Shown one piece after another: positions 22,901-32,100 of a stretch of DNA of 47,392 bases. Each line of letters opens with the position of its first letter. Position 1 is the first letter of the stretch. The notes under the pieces were generated by a model that worked only from the letters and a program-made list of their open reading frames with translations, was not told where the DNA came from and searched no databases. This DNA comes from Sporisorium sorghi (lineage: Eukaryota; Basidiomycota; Ustilaginomycetes; Ustilaginales; Ustilaginaceae): positions 9,332 through 56,723 of the forward strand of contig JALCCG010000138.1 of the NCBI GenBank assembly GCA_023212695.1, in the 5' to 3' direction. The translations under genes were made by a program, and so were the position numbers.

Positions 22901-25588
22901 AGGCGCCACCTCGACGTCGTCGACGAGCCTCTCTATCCGGATCTTCGCAAGCGAGGTGTCAGCGCCGTTGCTCCGCTTGAAGAGCACGCCGTCCGGGCAT
23001 CAGTCGTGAGCGCGCCTCCATACCAAGGACTCCGTGAGCTCGGAAAGGAGCTCGGAAGGAAGGTCGAAGATCGAGCCCACACGATAGGGAAGAAAGTAGC
23101 TCCTATTGCTACATCCGCACTCGCGGTCGCGGCGTTTGTCGGCGTCATTTACGGAGTGAGGAAGCTTGCCGAGCATCTCGCGAAGAAGTATCCTGATCAA
23201 TTCAGGCCACACTACCCAGCTTCTAACTCAAACGGACACCTTGGCAAGCGTCAGCTCCATCGCCGCGAGCTGATGACATCCGAGACCTTCCTTCAGCGCT
23301 CTGCTCTGCTTTACAAGCGGGGTGGTGCCGAATCGGTGGCAGAGGCGGCGGAAGCTGAAGAAGCTGGCGAGACCGTTGCTCACGTGCAGTCAGCGGAGGA
23401 GGCTCGCGAGGCCAGAGCTCGGGAGCTGCAATCCTACGTAGAGGCTCAGCGCCGGAAAGCACACCAGCGCGATAAGCGCTTCTACGGAGCGCTGGCTGCT
23501 GTCATGGTACCCTATCTGACAGCAGTTACCGTATGCTCGTTCACGGACTGTATGAACCTGCATCCTGAAGGGTCTCGCGCTCCAGCTTCCAACTCGAACG
23601 CGGAGCTCCACAAGCGCAAGCTGACCTCCGATGCGCACCTGACGCCGCTTCAGAAGCGAGACAAAGGAGTGGAGCAGGAACAGGGGCCGGAGCTGGCGAC
23701 GCAAGTTACGCAAGAGGTCGCCCCCACCGGATTTCGTTTCACTGAACCGTTCGTGCCCACCAGGCCTGACCGCTGGAGGGCTCCACCACTCAGAGGGCCC
23801 CCGACTGCGATGGAGGGAGCCAAAGGCGTCGCCATAGTCGCTGGTGTGTATGTTGGACTTCTTACTTTTCTCGGTTCGATTGCGGGTCTTGGCTTCTACT
23901 TTGGCGAGAAGGGGTCGCAAAAGGGTTCGGAAGAGCACAGAAGGTCTCACCCGGAGCACGGGAACCTTCACAAGCACGAGCTCGCCTCGAAGACTTTCGA
24001 AGGTCACCTGGCGCCGCTTCAAAAACGATACAACATCGGACAGGTGCCGGAGATGGCGGAAGAGGCCAGGGCTGCATTCGACCACTTGAGGACGGAACAG
24101 GCAAGGTTGTTGGCGCGCATCGCCGCTCAGGAACAAACACCGCGAGAGATGACTATGAAGGAGAAGATTCGGGCTGTTGCCATACTCGCTGGTCTGGGTA
24201 CTGGATTAGTCACGATCTTTGGCGGACTTGCGGGTCTTGTCGTCTGGCTGGGCATCCAGGCGGGTCAAGCGGAAGACGACAAGGAGCCCGAGAGAGACCA
24301 TCGCCTGCGTGGGCAGTCTTCTCCGCTTCACAAGCGATGGTACGCCGCGGAGTCGGCCAACCAAAACCCACCCGACGTTAGTTCCTGGACGCAAGACCAG
24401 AGACAGGCACAGCCGAGCGCAAGGGAGAGGGACACCGTCTTTGACAAGGTCGCTGGTGCAGCTGATGGATGCGCGTCCTTCCTCGCGCCGGTGGCTACGG
24501 TCGCTGCGGCCGTTATGTCAGTCGCATACTACAAGGAGCGCAAACGCACCAAGGCGCTAGAGGCGAAGGACGCCCAGGAGGAGCAGGCTGGGCGGTGGCG
24601 GCTGGGCAAGCGCGAGGTCTCGGCATCGATCCAGAAGCGCGGCTTCGTCCCACAGCTGTCAACGGAGTTGGGGGTGGACGCAGCCACGCTGAGAGCGCGC
24701 CTCAAGCCGATCGCAGCGGAAGAGCGCAAGTTCCGCTACAAGATGATTGCGCTCGGCGTTGCGTTGGTCGCTGCGGTCGCTGCAGTCGCCACGCCACTGA
24801 CGTACTTTGGCATCCGCAAGAGCAACGACGCACGCAGGCAGAGAAACCAAGAGGCGGCTCAACATCTTCGCAAGCGCGCGCTGCTCGAAAAGCGCATGGT
24901 CGAGCCGTTGCCCACAGCAGCCGTGATGCTGCGCATGCTGCAGCAGGTCGCTTTCAAGTCGCGCGGAGCGGGCGCGTTTGACCTGTTCGGTCTGGGTCCC
25001 CCACAGCACGTTACTGGGCCGCACCACCTACACGTGCAGCAGCGACCGCATCGTCGTCCTGCCGATACCTCTGCTTCGCCTGCCGATCTGGCTCGCATCG
25101 CTGAGGACGTGGTGCGCGGTCCTAGGCACGAGCAGGCCCAGCCGACGCTGCAGAAGCGCATGGTGCAGGCACTGTTCAAAAGCGACGAGGCGCACGTCGA
25201 CTCTGCCTCCGCTGGCGATCTGGTCCGCATCGCGCGTCAGGTGGTGGTTGGCCCGAGAACCCACGACGGCGACCAGCGACTGCTGCGCAAACGTGAGCTG
25301 CACAAGCGCATCGTCGCGGACGCCGGGCTGTACGAACCGTCGAAATTGGTCATGCTGAGGGTGATCAGGCAGATTGCGATCGGTTCGCATCGGTCGGACA
25401 TCCTCGCCGTGTTTGACGACGATGACTATGATGACGAGGATGATGTTGAAGCGCCTCTGCCGAGACAGCCGGTGCACAGGCACCCGTCGCATCCGTTGAC
25501 GTCTGCTTCCCCCGCGGATCTGGCTCGCATCGCTCGCAATGTGGTTTTCGCGCGAGGGCGCAACGGCGATGAAGGTCGCAACCAGTAG
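16929..25588 (+). CDS. giant secreted Kex2-type polyprotein with about 22 hydrophobic cassettes (CDS with one intron)
   Basis: Coding sequence joins 16929-17093 and 17174-25588, giving about 2,859 residues. The first 20 residues are a signal peptide (hydrophobic core VFVFAAIYILIAAVACQ). The rest is a long series of diverged units: a polar or amphipathic stretch, one hydrophobic segment of about 20 residues, a charged tail, then a dibasic site, usually Leu-x-Lys-Arg (LSKR, LAKR, LTKR, LHKR, LRKR, LGKR, LQKR). I count about 22 hydrophobic segments, the first near 17580 and the last near 24780, and about 34 dibasic sites. Leu at P4 with Lys-Arg at P2-P1 is the favoured Kex2 site. The tail after about 24890 has no hydrophobic segments but five related motifs, three of type SASPADLARIAR. 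The nearest concept is the family of Kex2-processed repeat proteins such as smut Rep1, but I know no described protein of this size and layout. Function unknown; a surface-active or membrane peptide set is a guess. Confidence 0.8.
17094..17173 (+). other. intron of the polyprotein gene (phase 0)
   Basis: An 80-base intron starts GTAAGT (17094-17099) and ends ACAACAG (17167-17173), with a branch-point match GCTGAC near 17138-17143. Splicing joins codon 55 (CGC, Arg) to GAA in frame and connects the signal-peptide exon to the long frame. Without it the first exon runs to a stop at 17142-17144. The upstream exon ends precisely after a Lys-Arg site. Confidence 0.9.
21410..21469 (+). repeat. tandem 9-bp repeat encoding Ala-Glu-Gln
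   Basis: About six nearly perfect copies of GCAGAGCAA inside the polyprotein gene give a run of Ala-Glu-Gln triplets just before an LSKR site. It keeps frame and is probably variable in length between strains. Confidence 0.9.
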
Positions 25589-25630
25589 AGTCGTGTGAGG
25601 CGACGGCAATTCTCATCTAGACAACATCTC

Positions 25631-25650
25631 CAGCCCCGATGTTGGGGCTG
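25631..25650 (+). terminator. hairpin in the 3' flank of the polyprotein gene
   Basis: CAGCCCC and GGGGCTG form a seven-base-pair stem with a six-base loop, 43 bases after the stop and followed by T-rich sequence. In a fungus this may only be a 3'-UTR structure, not a terminator in the bacterial sense. Confidence 0.35.
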
Positions 25651-26407
25651 TTCACACATTCTTTCACTTCTTTCTCGTAGTTCACTCTGCTTTTTCTTAT
25701 GTCTCTCATTTATGCTTCGTGTGCTTTCTGCTCGTTGGCAGAGAGCAATATCAATTCATCCGTTCTTTTTCTCAGCAGCTGGGTTGTGTGTAGTCAACGA
25801 GGGTTGAGATGCATCTTCCGGGGTAAACGAGTGAAAAGGGCTTCGGCCGCCGGTCATCCACGGATGAGCTCGACGTCGGATAAGCGTCTCGATGCATGAT
25901 GAGATGCCAATCAAGTCGACGCGATCTACTGGGGCAAAAGAGAGAAAGCTGTGCGTCGATCATGATGGTAGACCATGAGACACCGAAACTTGTTCTCATC
26001 AATCATCTCGCTTGGCGAAGCCATCTCAATGTCGGTGGGGCCTCGCTGGCATCAGTGCATCTTCCAGCCGGTGCACGGGACGCCAACACGGCGGGGGCCC
26101 TTTGAGCGACGATAACCGTCTTGGCAGGACCACCCCGCGTTTCCCTCTCTCACCCCCTTTTCTCGCTCGTCAAAGGCGCCGCTAGAAGCGAATCATCTTC
26201 TTCCAGATCAACGTCCGAGTGTCTGGAATCTACCTCGACAGCCGTTATCCATGTGCATTCGCCGCGTTGGAGATTTTTCCAGCGGAAGCTCGGGCGAGAA
26301 TGCGGTCGTGCGGGCGAGATAGCGCTTGCGACGGCGTTGGCAAAGTTTCACTGCGACTGTTCTTGTCGTCATCATGAGCCACTCTGACGAAAGCGGTCGT
26401 GGATCCT

Positions 26408-26421
26408 TTATAAGGCGGTGC

Positions 26422-26453
<32 letters not shown>
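26408..26453 (+). promoter_or_regulatory. TATA box and CT tract of the racemase gene
   Basis: TTATAAG at 26408-26414 lies about 100 bases before the ATG at 26513. A (TC)13 run (26428-26453) sits between the two. TATA plus pyrimidine tract is a common fungal core promoter layout. Confidence 0.6.
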
Positions 26454-26460
<7 letters not shown>

Positions 26461-26512
26461 CCATCACTTGCACCACTCAGAGCCAGGACCACCGAGCTGA
26501 CATGTTATCACA

Positions 26513-27283
26513 ATGGCACCGGTCGCAGCATCGAGCGTCTGCGCCATGCCGCCTTCAACATCGGACGTGGCGATCTACGTCGTGAACCCGAACAGTTCCG
26601 CGGTGATCACTTTGGCGCTATGCAGCAACCTGTCGTCGCAGGTGCCGCCGGGGTGCAGTGCGCACTTTGTGACGGGCCCAGCGAGCGCGCCGGCGAGCAT
26701 CCAGGACGTGAGCGAGTCCGTGATCTCGGCAGCCGAGACGTTCCGCGCGCTCGTCTCGGCTTCGCCCGGTGCGGATCTGGCGCAGCATCCAGCGTCGGCG
26801 TTTCTGGTAGCGTGCTTCAGCGACCACCCGCTCGTCGGGATGCTGCGGTGCAAAGCGCCCGGGAAGCCGGCGATGCATCTGTTGGAGGCGGCGGTGGTGC
26901 ATGCGCTGAGTGCGGGGGAGCGTTTTGGTGTGCTGACCACGGGCCGGGGGGTGGTGGGCGATGTCGAGGCGGGCGTGAGGAAGGTGTTGGGGGGCAATTC
27001 GGATCGGTATGCGGGGACGCACGCGACCGGGTTGGGGGTGGTCGAGTTGAGGGAGGGGGAGAGGGACAAGGTCGAGGAGAGGGTGAGGAGAGGTGCGCAG
27101 GATCTGGTGCGGAGAGGGGCTGATGTGATCGTGTTGGGGTGCGCGGGGATGACGGGCATGGAGGCGCTGGTGAGGAGGGCGTGCGAGGAGGTGGTGGGCG
27201 AAGGGGTGGTCAAGGTCGTGGATGGCGCAAAGGCCGGGTTGCAGATCTTGGCGGGGCTGGCGAGGGTTGATTATCGCGGCTAG
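26513..27283 (+). CDS. Asp/Glu/hydantoin racemase family protein, Dcg1-like
   Basis: 256 residues, normal for the family. The fold is recognised from the N-terminal strand IYVVNPNSSA, the first catalytic-Cys segment VACFSDHPLVGMLR (Cys101), GERFGVLTTGRGVV, and the second catalytic-Cys segment VIVLGCAGMTGMEAL (Cys210). Two Cys acting as acid and base on opposite faces of the substrate is the mechanism of this superfamily. Yeast Dcg1 belongs here and is linked by regulation to allantoin and nitrogen catabolism; its substrate is not settled. The start at 26513 fits the TATA distance; Met at 26546 is an alternative that still keeps the domain. The gene follows the polyprotein gene on the same strand after about 0.9 kb and has its own promoter. 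Confidence 0.85.
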   Translation: MAPVAASSVCAMPPSTSDVAIYVVNPNSSAVITLALCSNLSSQVPPGCSAHFVTGPASAPASIQDVSESVISAAETFRALVSASPGADLAQHPASAFLVACFSDHPLVGMLRCKAPGKPAMHLLEAAVVHALSAGERFGVLTTGRGVVGDVEAGVRKVLGGNSDRYAGTHATGLGVVELREGERDKVEERVRRGAQDLVRRGADVIVLGCAGMTGMEALVRRACEEVVGEGVVKVVDGAKAGLQILAGLARVDYRG

Positions 27284-27348
27284 TACCGGTGGTGCTCTCG
27301 ATCACACTCTCGAATACATACGCTCTCAAGGCCTTTCTCTCAAGCGTG

Positions 27349-27376
<28 letters not shown>
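27349..27376. repeat. CT dinucleotide microsatellite
   Basis: (CT)n tract in the 120-base gap between the racemase stop and the end of the BBE-like remnant. Confidence 0.85.
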
Positions 27377-27380
<4 letters not shown>

Positions 27381-27402
27381 GCACACTGCAATTGTCACCA
27401 CC

Positions 27403-27985
27403 TCACGCACTCGACACACCCTGCGGGAACCAGAACACATCGTCGCTATCCCAAACCGCCTTCAGACCTTTCAACCTCTGCACGCCATCCGCATAATACG
27501 CCCTTCCCCAATCGCTTTGCCTTCTATCCACATAATTCACGTACGCGCCCCACTGCTCTTCGCCGTGTCGACCAACACATCGAATGCGTCCCACACGTCT
27601 TGCTGCGCCTTTGCGTTATCATCATTCCCCGGGGAAACCGTACGAGTAGAACTGGTACACGAACGCGGCATCGTGCGCATTGAAGCTCGCCTCGCCCCTT
27701 GTAACGTTTGCTGAAGTAAAACTGAGGGGGCCGAGCAAGTCGAGCGAGATGCTGTTGCCTGTGCCGTGCAGGCCGGCGTAGCTGTCGAGCTTGTGCACGA
27801 GAGTCGAGGCTGAGTCCAAGTCGTATGTGGGCACCAAAGGTTGTACGAGGGATTTTGCGTAGAACTGCTCGTGGTCCTTACTCACCTCAGTTGCAGAAAC
27901 GTCGAGGGAGCCCATGATATCTTGCAGCGCGCTGAGCCACGACGTGAACATCTTTGCAGTGCCACGAGGGCGGACGCTGTGGATG
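27403..27985 (-). pseudogene. 3' part of a berberine-bridge-type FAD oxidase, broken by two frameshifts
   Basis: The minus strand encodes a clear BBE C-terminus: QFYAKSLVQPLVPTYD, VYQFYSYGFPG, then VWDAFDVLVDTAKSSGA, then YVNYVDRRQSDWGRAYYA and VFWFPQGV before the stop. These lie in three frames. One extra base at CCCCGGGG (27627-27634) causes the first shift, and a two-base gain or one-base loss at GCGC (27545-27550) causes the second. Between them the original frame reads three stops. An intron end (branch GCTAAC, then CATCCACAG ending near 27980) may open this exon. The FAD-binding half with its His/Cys attachment site was not recognised upstream (28000-28500), so the gene looks truncated as well. 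Enzymes of this family oxidise sugars or alkaloid-like alcohols in the secretory route. Sequencing error could mimic part of the damage. Confidence 0.7.
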
Positions 27986-28072
27986 ATGTTAGCATGGTGT
28001 GTAGAGGGCTTGAAGGAGCGTGTCTCATCCGCGCAAAAAGTGTCCGTCATCAAGCCCCACACACCGACATGG

Positions 28073-28090
28073 ACACACACACACACACAC
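28073..28090. repeat. CA dinucleotide microsatellite
   Basis: Short (CA)n tract upstream of the BBE-like remnant; read on the minus strand it is (TG)n. Confidence 0.7.
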
Positions 28091-28419
28091 TCCTGAAAGC
28101 ATCAATCACCTGCTTGAGCACTCCTGCACCCTTCTCAACCCTTGGGAACCGACCACCGTGCCGTGTGAGAAGGTCCAAACCCTCGCACACACCTCGTCCC
28201 AATGGCACACATACGCCGCCCCTCGACGCCGAGCTCGAGCACCGATGCACGAACCTGTCGTCACCTGTCACAGAACCAACTCCGCTCACCGCCCTTGACA
28301 TTTTGCGAGCATACGGGCCGGGACCTCGTCTAGCGTTGACGTGTGCAACAGACCCTAGTTAGTCGTCTTTGAAAGGGTTTAGAGCAGCGGGGCTGAGTCG
28401 AGTCGAGTCGAGGCGGTGT

Positions 28420-28434
28420 GTGTGTGTGTGTGTG
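28420..28434. repeat. GT dinucleotide microsatellite with GAGTC repeats
   Basis: (GT)n follows three GAGTC units (about 28393-28410) in non-coding sequence between the BBE remnant and the small plus-strand gene. Confidence 0.7.
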
Positions 28435-28726
28435 TTGGGCGTCGTTGTGCTGCGTGCCAAATCTCCCGAAAAAATCACAATTGTGCAAGGTGAAGGTGTA
28501 ACATTTGTAGCGAAAAATGATTCGGACGAGAAAGACGGCTGACAAATCGGGCGTGGCTGCGTTTGATCCGGATTTCGGCACGAGTCGTTGCGCGCCGAGC
28601 TCGTTCGTTTCGCCACATCGGATCACGACCAGCGACACCCTCATGCACTCACGTTCTCGACGCACTCGCACATCCCCACCACTCGCAGCGGCACTGGCAC
28701 GGCGCACATCCCGTCTCGCCGCAACG

Positions 28727-29032
28727 ATGCGGTCCATACTCTCGACACTCGCCAACCCATCAATACGCACTCGTCGGCTCGCCACGTCGTCGTTCTTCAT
28801 CGCCACGTTCGCAGCTTCCATTGTGACAGTCAGCTTGAGCGCAAGCACGATTTTGCCGTGCCCCGCCAACAAGCGCTCCAAGACGCGTGGCACCCTCGCT
28901 GACTGCGACCAAGCAGCAGGTGCAGGAGGCGAGCAAAGGTGGCACCCACCCGTGTCAGGGGTGGGGCAGAAGGTGGTTTTGACGAGAAAGGGTGGGTGGA
29001 TCGAGATCGAGCAGCCTCGCAAACAGGCGTAG
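28727..29032 (+). CDS. small predicted mitochondrial single-pass membrane protein, unknown function
   Basis: 101 residues from ATG 28727. The first 22 residues are Arg/Ser/Thr-rich without acidic residues, like a mitochondrial presequence, followed by a hydrophobic span near 25-46 (SSFFIATFAASIVTVSLSAS) and then ILPCPANKRSK. The C-terminus, RKGGWIEIEQPRKQA, has the look of a conserved end rather than chance coding. I cannot name the family. The frame is open further upstream to 28517, but that part is Arg/Ser/Thr-rich and looks non-coding. The gene is convergent with the DUF1308-LCCL gene, whose stop lies 124 bases away. Size and layout would suit an assembly factor of the inner membrane, but that is a guess. 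Confidence 0.5.
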   Translation: MRSILSTLANPSIRTRRLATSSFFIATFAASIVTVSLSASTILPCPANKRSKTRGTLADCDQAAGAGGEQRWHPPVSGVGQKVVLTRKGGWIEIEQPRKQA

Positions 29033-29156
29033 CTGCCATACCAAACATCCTCGAGCACATCATCGCACCTCACATTTGTGCTTGTACACGCTCTTGACAC
29101 ACATATCGCATCCAAACTCAGCATTTGCTTTGCATTCTGCTGCATCGATCTCTCCT

Positions 29157-32100
29157 TCACGTCGCCCCCGGCGGAGCATCCTTCCACGTCGCATTGCCCA
29201 GCCACGCCGTCGCTGCACGCGTGAAATCCCCCGGGCTGCCCTGCGAGCTGTACGCCAAGCGCAGATGGTGCGGCAGCTCCCTCAGCGTCGCATTGCTCGG
29301 CATGCTCGACTGGCTCTGTCCGTCCTGCAGCCTTTCCTCTGCGTACGCATTCGCCAATCCGCTGCTCAGGTTGAAACTCGTCGCCGAGCCCTGATACCGC
29401 AGCACGTCGTCCACCAGCAGCGCAAACCCGTCCCAGTCTGCACTCAGGCGAGACGGGATCGCGTTCCACTGCACCACGCCTCCAGCTGACGCCCACGTGC
29501 GCGAGCTCGTGTTGAACGTCGGCCGCGCAGTTCCCCCCGTCGCATCGCCCTGCACCACCGCGTCGTCCTCCAGCATCCCATCAAAGCCCCACCGCGCCAC
29601 ACCGTTCGTAAACATGCCCAGGCAGAACGCAATGTACACCAAGCACAGCCGCGTCCGGAACGCACACGCCGGCAGCAGCACCAGCGCGATAATGTAGTGG
29701 TGCAGCCGCAGCGTCTCGCCCGGCACGGCTGCTGCTAGTCCGACCAGCACGCCGCCGACAATGTACAGCGATACGTACTTGGCCAGCCAGCCCGTCTTCC
29801 ACATGACGCGCACCTGGTTGACTGCGATCACCAGCACCACCACTGCGAGCACGATCACAGCCACCACGCTGCCTGGCTGCTGTGCAATGTCCCGCGCCAC
29901 CAGCCGCTGGATCGGCACTTTACCGAATACCACGTTGAGCAGCACGCCCAGCCACCAGAACGCCAGCGTCCAGAATGTAGCCTCGACAGGCACGTGCGCA
30001 AAGGCCGGCCACACGAACCGGAACGCCAGCCGCCAGATGACGTAGCACGTGAAGAGAAAGGGCAACAAGGTGCCAAACGCCGCGCCGATCGGAGGCGGAT
30101 AGTCGCGCGGATACGAGACCAGCGTGATGTGCCAGAAGCCCACGCACGCCAGCGTCCAGAACCACACGATGCGCTTCGGACGCAGCACAAAGCCGACGAA
30201 CGCAGACATGATTGCATTGACGACATAGCCTTGCCAGCGTCGATCTGTGCATTCCCCTTCGCCTTGCGTCGATTCGAATCGGTAGCCCATGGGAAACGCC
30301 GAGTCAAACCCGATCGAGTCGATGCCGTTCGCTTTGCTCGCCTCGAAACCAGCATGTGCACCGATCAAGCGCACCGAGCCGCAGCCTCCCTTGGAGTTCC
30401 TGATCACGCCAGCGTGGATCGCAGCAGCGCATACGAATGAATCGGCGCGGTACGTGCCATTCGCATCGCCACCACCGACCACCAGCGGCTCGTAGTTGAC
30501 CCTCTGATCGCCCACCGCACGCGGGTTGAGCAGCGTCACATCGATGCAGTTGGCTGGACAGCGAAACGCCTGCCCCACTTGGCCGGCCGCAGTGAAGAAC
30601 GGCTCGCACTCTTGCCCGTCCAAGCCGCACTCGGCGTTGCGCAGCCAGTATGTCGACGTGCATGACAGAAACGCAGGCGTGCGCGAGACACCGTCAAAGC
30701 CTACGACGGCCGACTCGTACCACAGCGATTTAGCTAGATAGGCAAAGCCCAAGATCCAGCCGATGTAGATGAGACACAGCACCACCCAATGCAGCCTGTT
30801 GAGCTTTGTGTCGGCCACAATGGCTCGCCACCACGCCAATGCTGGCTGCACGTCGTCTTGAAGATAGTGTTGCTCGCCAAGCTGGCGATCCGAGTTTGAG
30901 AGTTGATCATGCCTTTCAGGGTCTTTCCATGCAAACGGATGGGTGAGTTGGGCCCATTTGCGCTCAACGCGCGCTAATGGCCACCAACGGTAATGGCGAA
31001 TGTTGAGACGCGCCGACGGCTTAGGGCCAAGCACCCACTTGCGAGCTCGTCCCGTGCCGCTGCCGATGCGAAAGCGCGCTCGTCCTGATCGTGAGCTCGT
31101 TGCGGCTTGGGCGTGAGGATCAGCAGCGTCGTCCTGATAAAACATGGGCTCGACCTCGGGCTGCAAGCCGAGTGGCGTCAGAGGAAGCATGCTCGTCTTC
31201 TTGATGGGATCTGGCGGTGTGGATCCGACCAAGCTGCCGCTCCGACTCGAAGAGCCAAGCGCACTTTCCTCGTGCGTTGTTTCGATCTCGTGGTCCCTGG
31301 ATCGGGCCAGCGGGTTGAGGGAGAACATGATGTCGCTCGACAAAGTGATGCGTTCGCCTTGCTGAGATGGTGTTATCGCGTCGTGGCCGTCATCGATCGT
31401 GTATCCTTGCACTTCTTCTTGCGGTACATGGTTTCCGTTGGTTTGTAAAGCATCGCCGACGGCTGAGCTTTCTTTCGCACCCTGGCTGGCGGGCTCCAGA
31501 GGCGGGCCAAGACCTCCAGGATACCCCTCGAGCACCTCCCTCCATGCAGGCGCTGTCGTCGTGACACGCATCTGCTCGCTGAGCGATCTCGGGTGCAGCA
31601 CGATAAAGCACGAGTAGAAAGGGTGCTGCTGCGTTCGCAACGCCTCGAGCTCGTGCGCCGAAGCATCGCTGAGGACCTTTCGCGTCTGTTCCGAGTACGG
31701 TCGGCGGCTCATCTCCTTGAGAAGCCACTGGACGCTGTCCATGTTGCTAGTGAGCGTCGTCATGCCGTAGCGCGCGCAGGCATGCATGGAGCGCAGTGTG
31801 GTATACGTCTGTCCGCCAGCCTGATGCACGGTGCTCTGGCGAAGCTTCTTGTACTTGCTTCTGGGCAAGTCTTCGGAAATGTCTCGCCAATCTGGGCCCC
31901 ACAGCTCGCTGAGACAGCTCTCGAGCGTGTCGATCATGTGCGAGATGTAATGGGCCCGAGGCAGATCCGGGTACACCTCTTTGAGCCGGGAAAGCGACTG
32001 GAAGCCTCCAGGCCCGAGATCTTGCAGAGGCTGGATGGGGAGGAGAAGGCACCTTCGCAGTTCTTGGTGCTCTGGCCCAGCCCATTTGGAACGCTGCCAA

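Larger units (their letters stand above)
25589..26512. other. intergenic region with the promoter of the racemase gene
   Basis: No coding region is supported. The first part is T-rich 3' flank of the polyprotein gene and contains a small inverted repeat, CAGCCCCGATGTTGGGGCTG (25631-25650), which could fold as a hairpin near the transcript end. The right end carries a TATA box and CT tract before the racemase start. Confidence 0.5.

Noticed and set aside
25631..25650. The hairpin as a bacterial rho-independent terminator
   Set aside because: The window is eukaryotic; the hairpin is recorded only as a 3'-flank structure.
26326..27123. 265-codon plus frame overlapping the racemase gene
   Set aside because: Arg/Gly/Ala-rich shadow of the racemase frame, which has both catalytic Cys motifs.
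28000..28320. Possible N-terminal exons of the BBE-like oxidase on the minus strand
   Set aside because: All three frames contain vaguely similar pieces but none shows the FAD-attachment His/Cys motifs or a consistent phase, so I did not extend the pseudogene.
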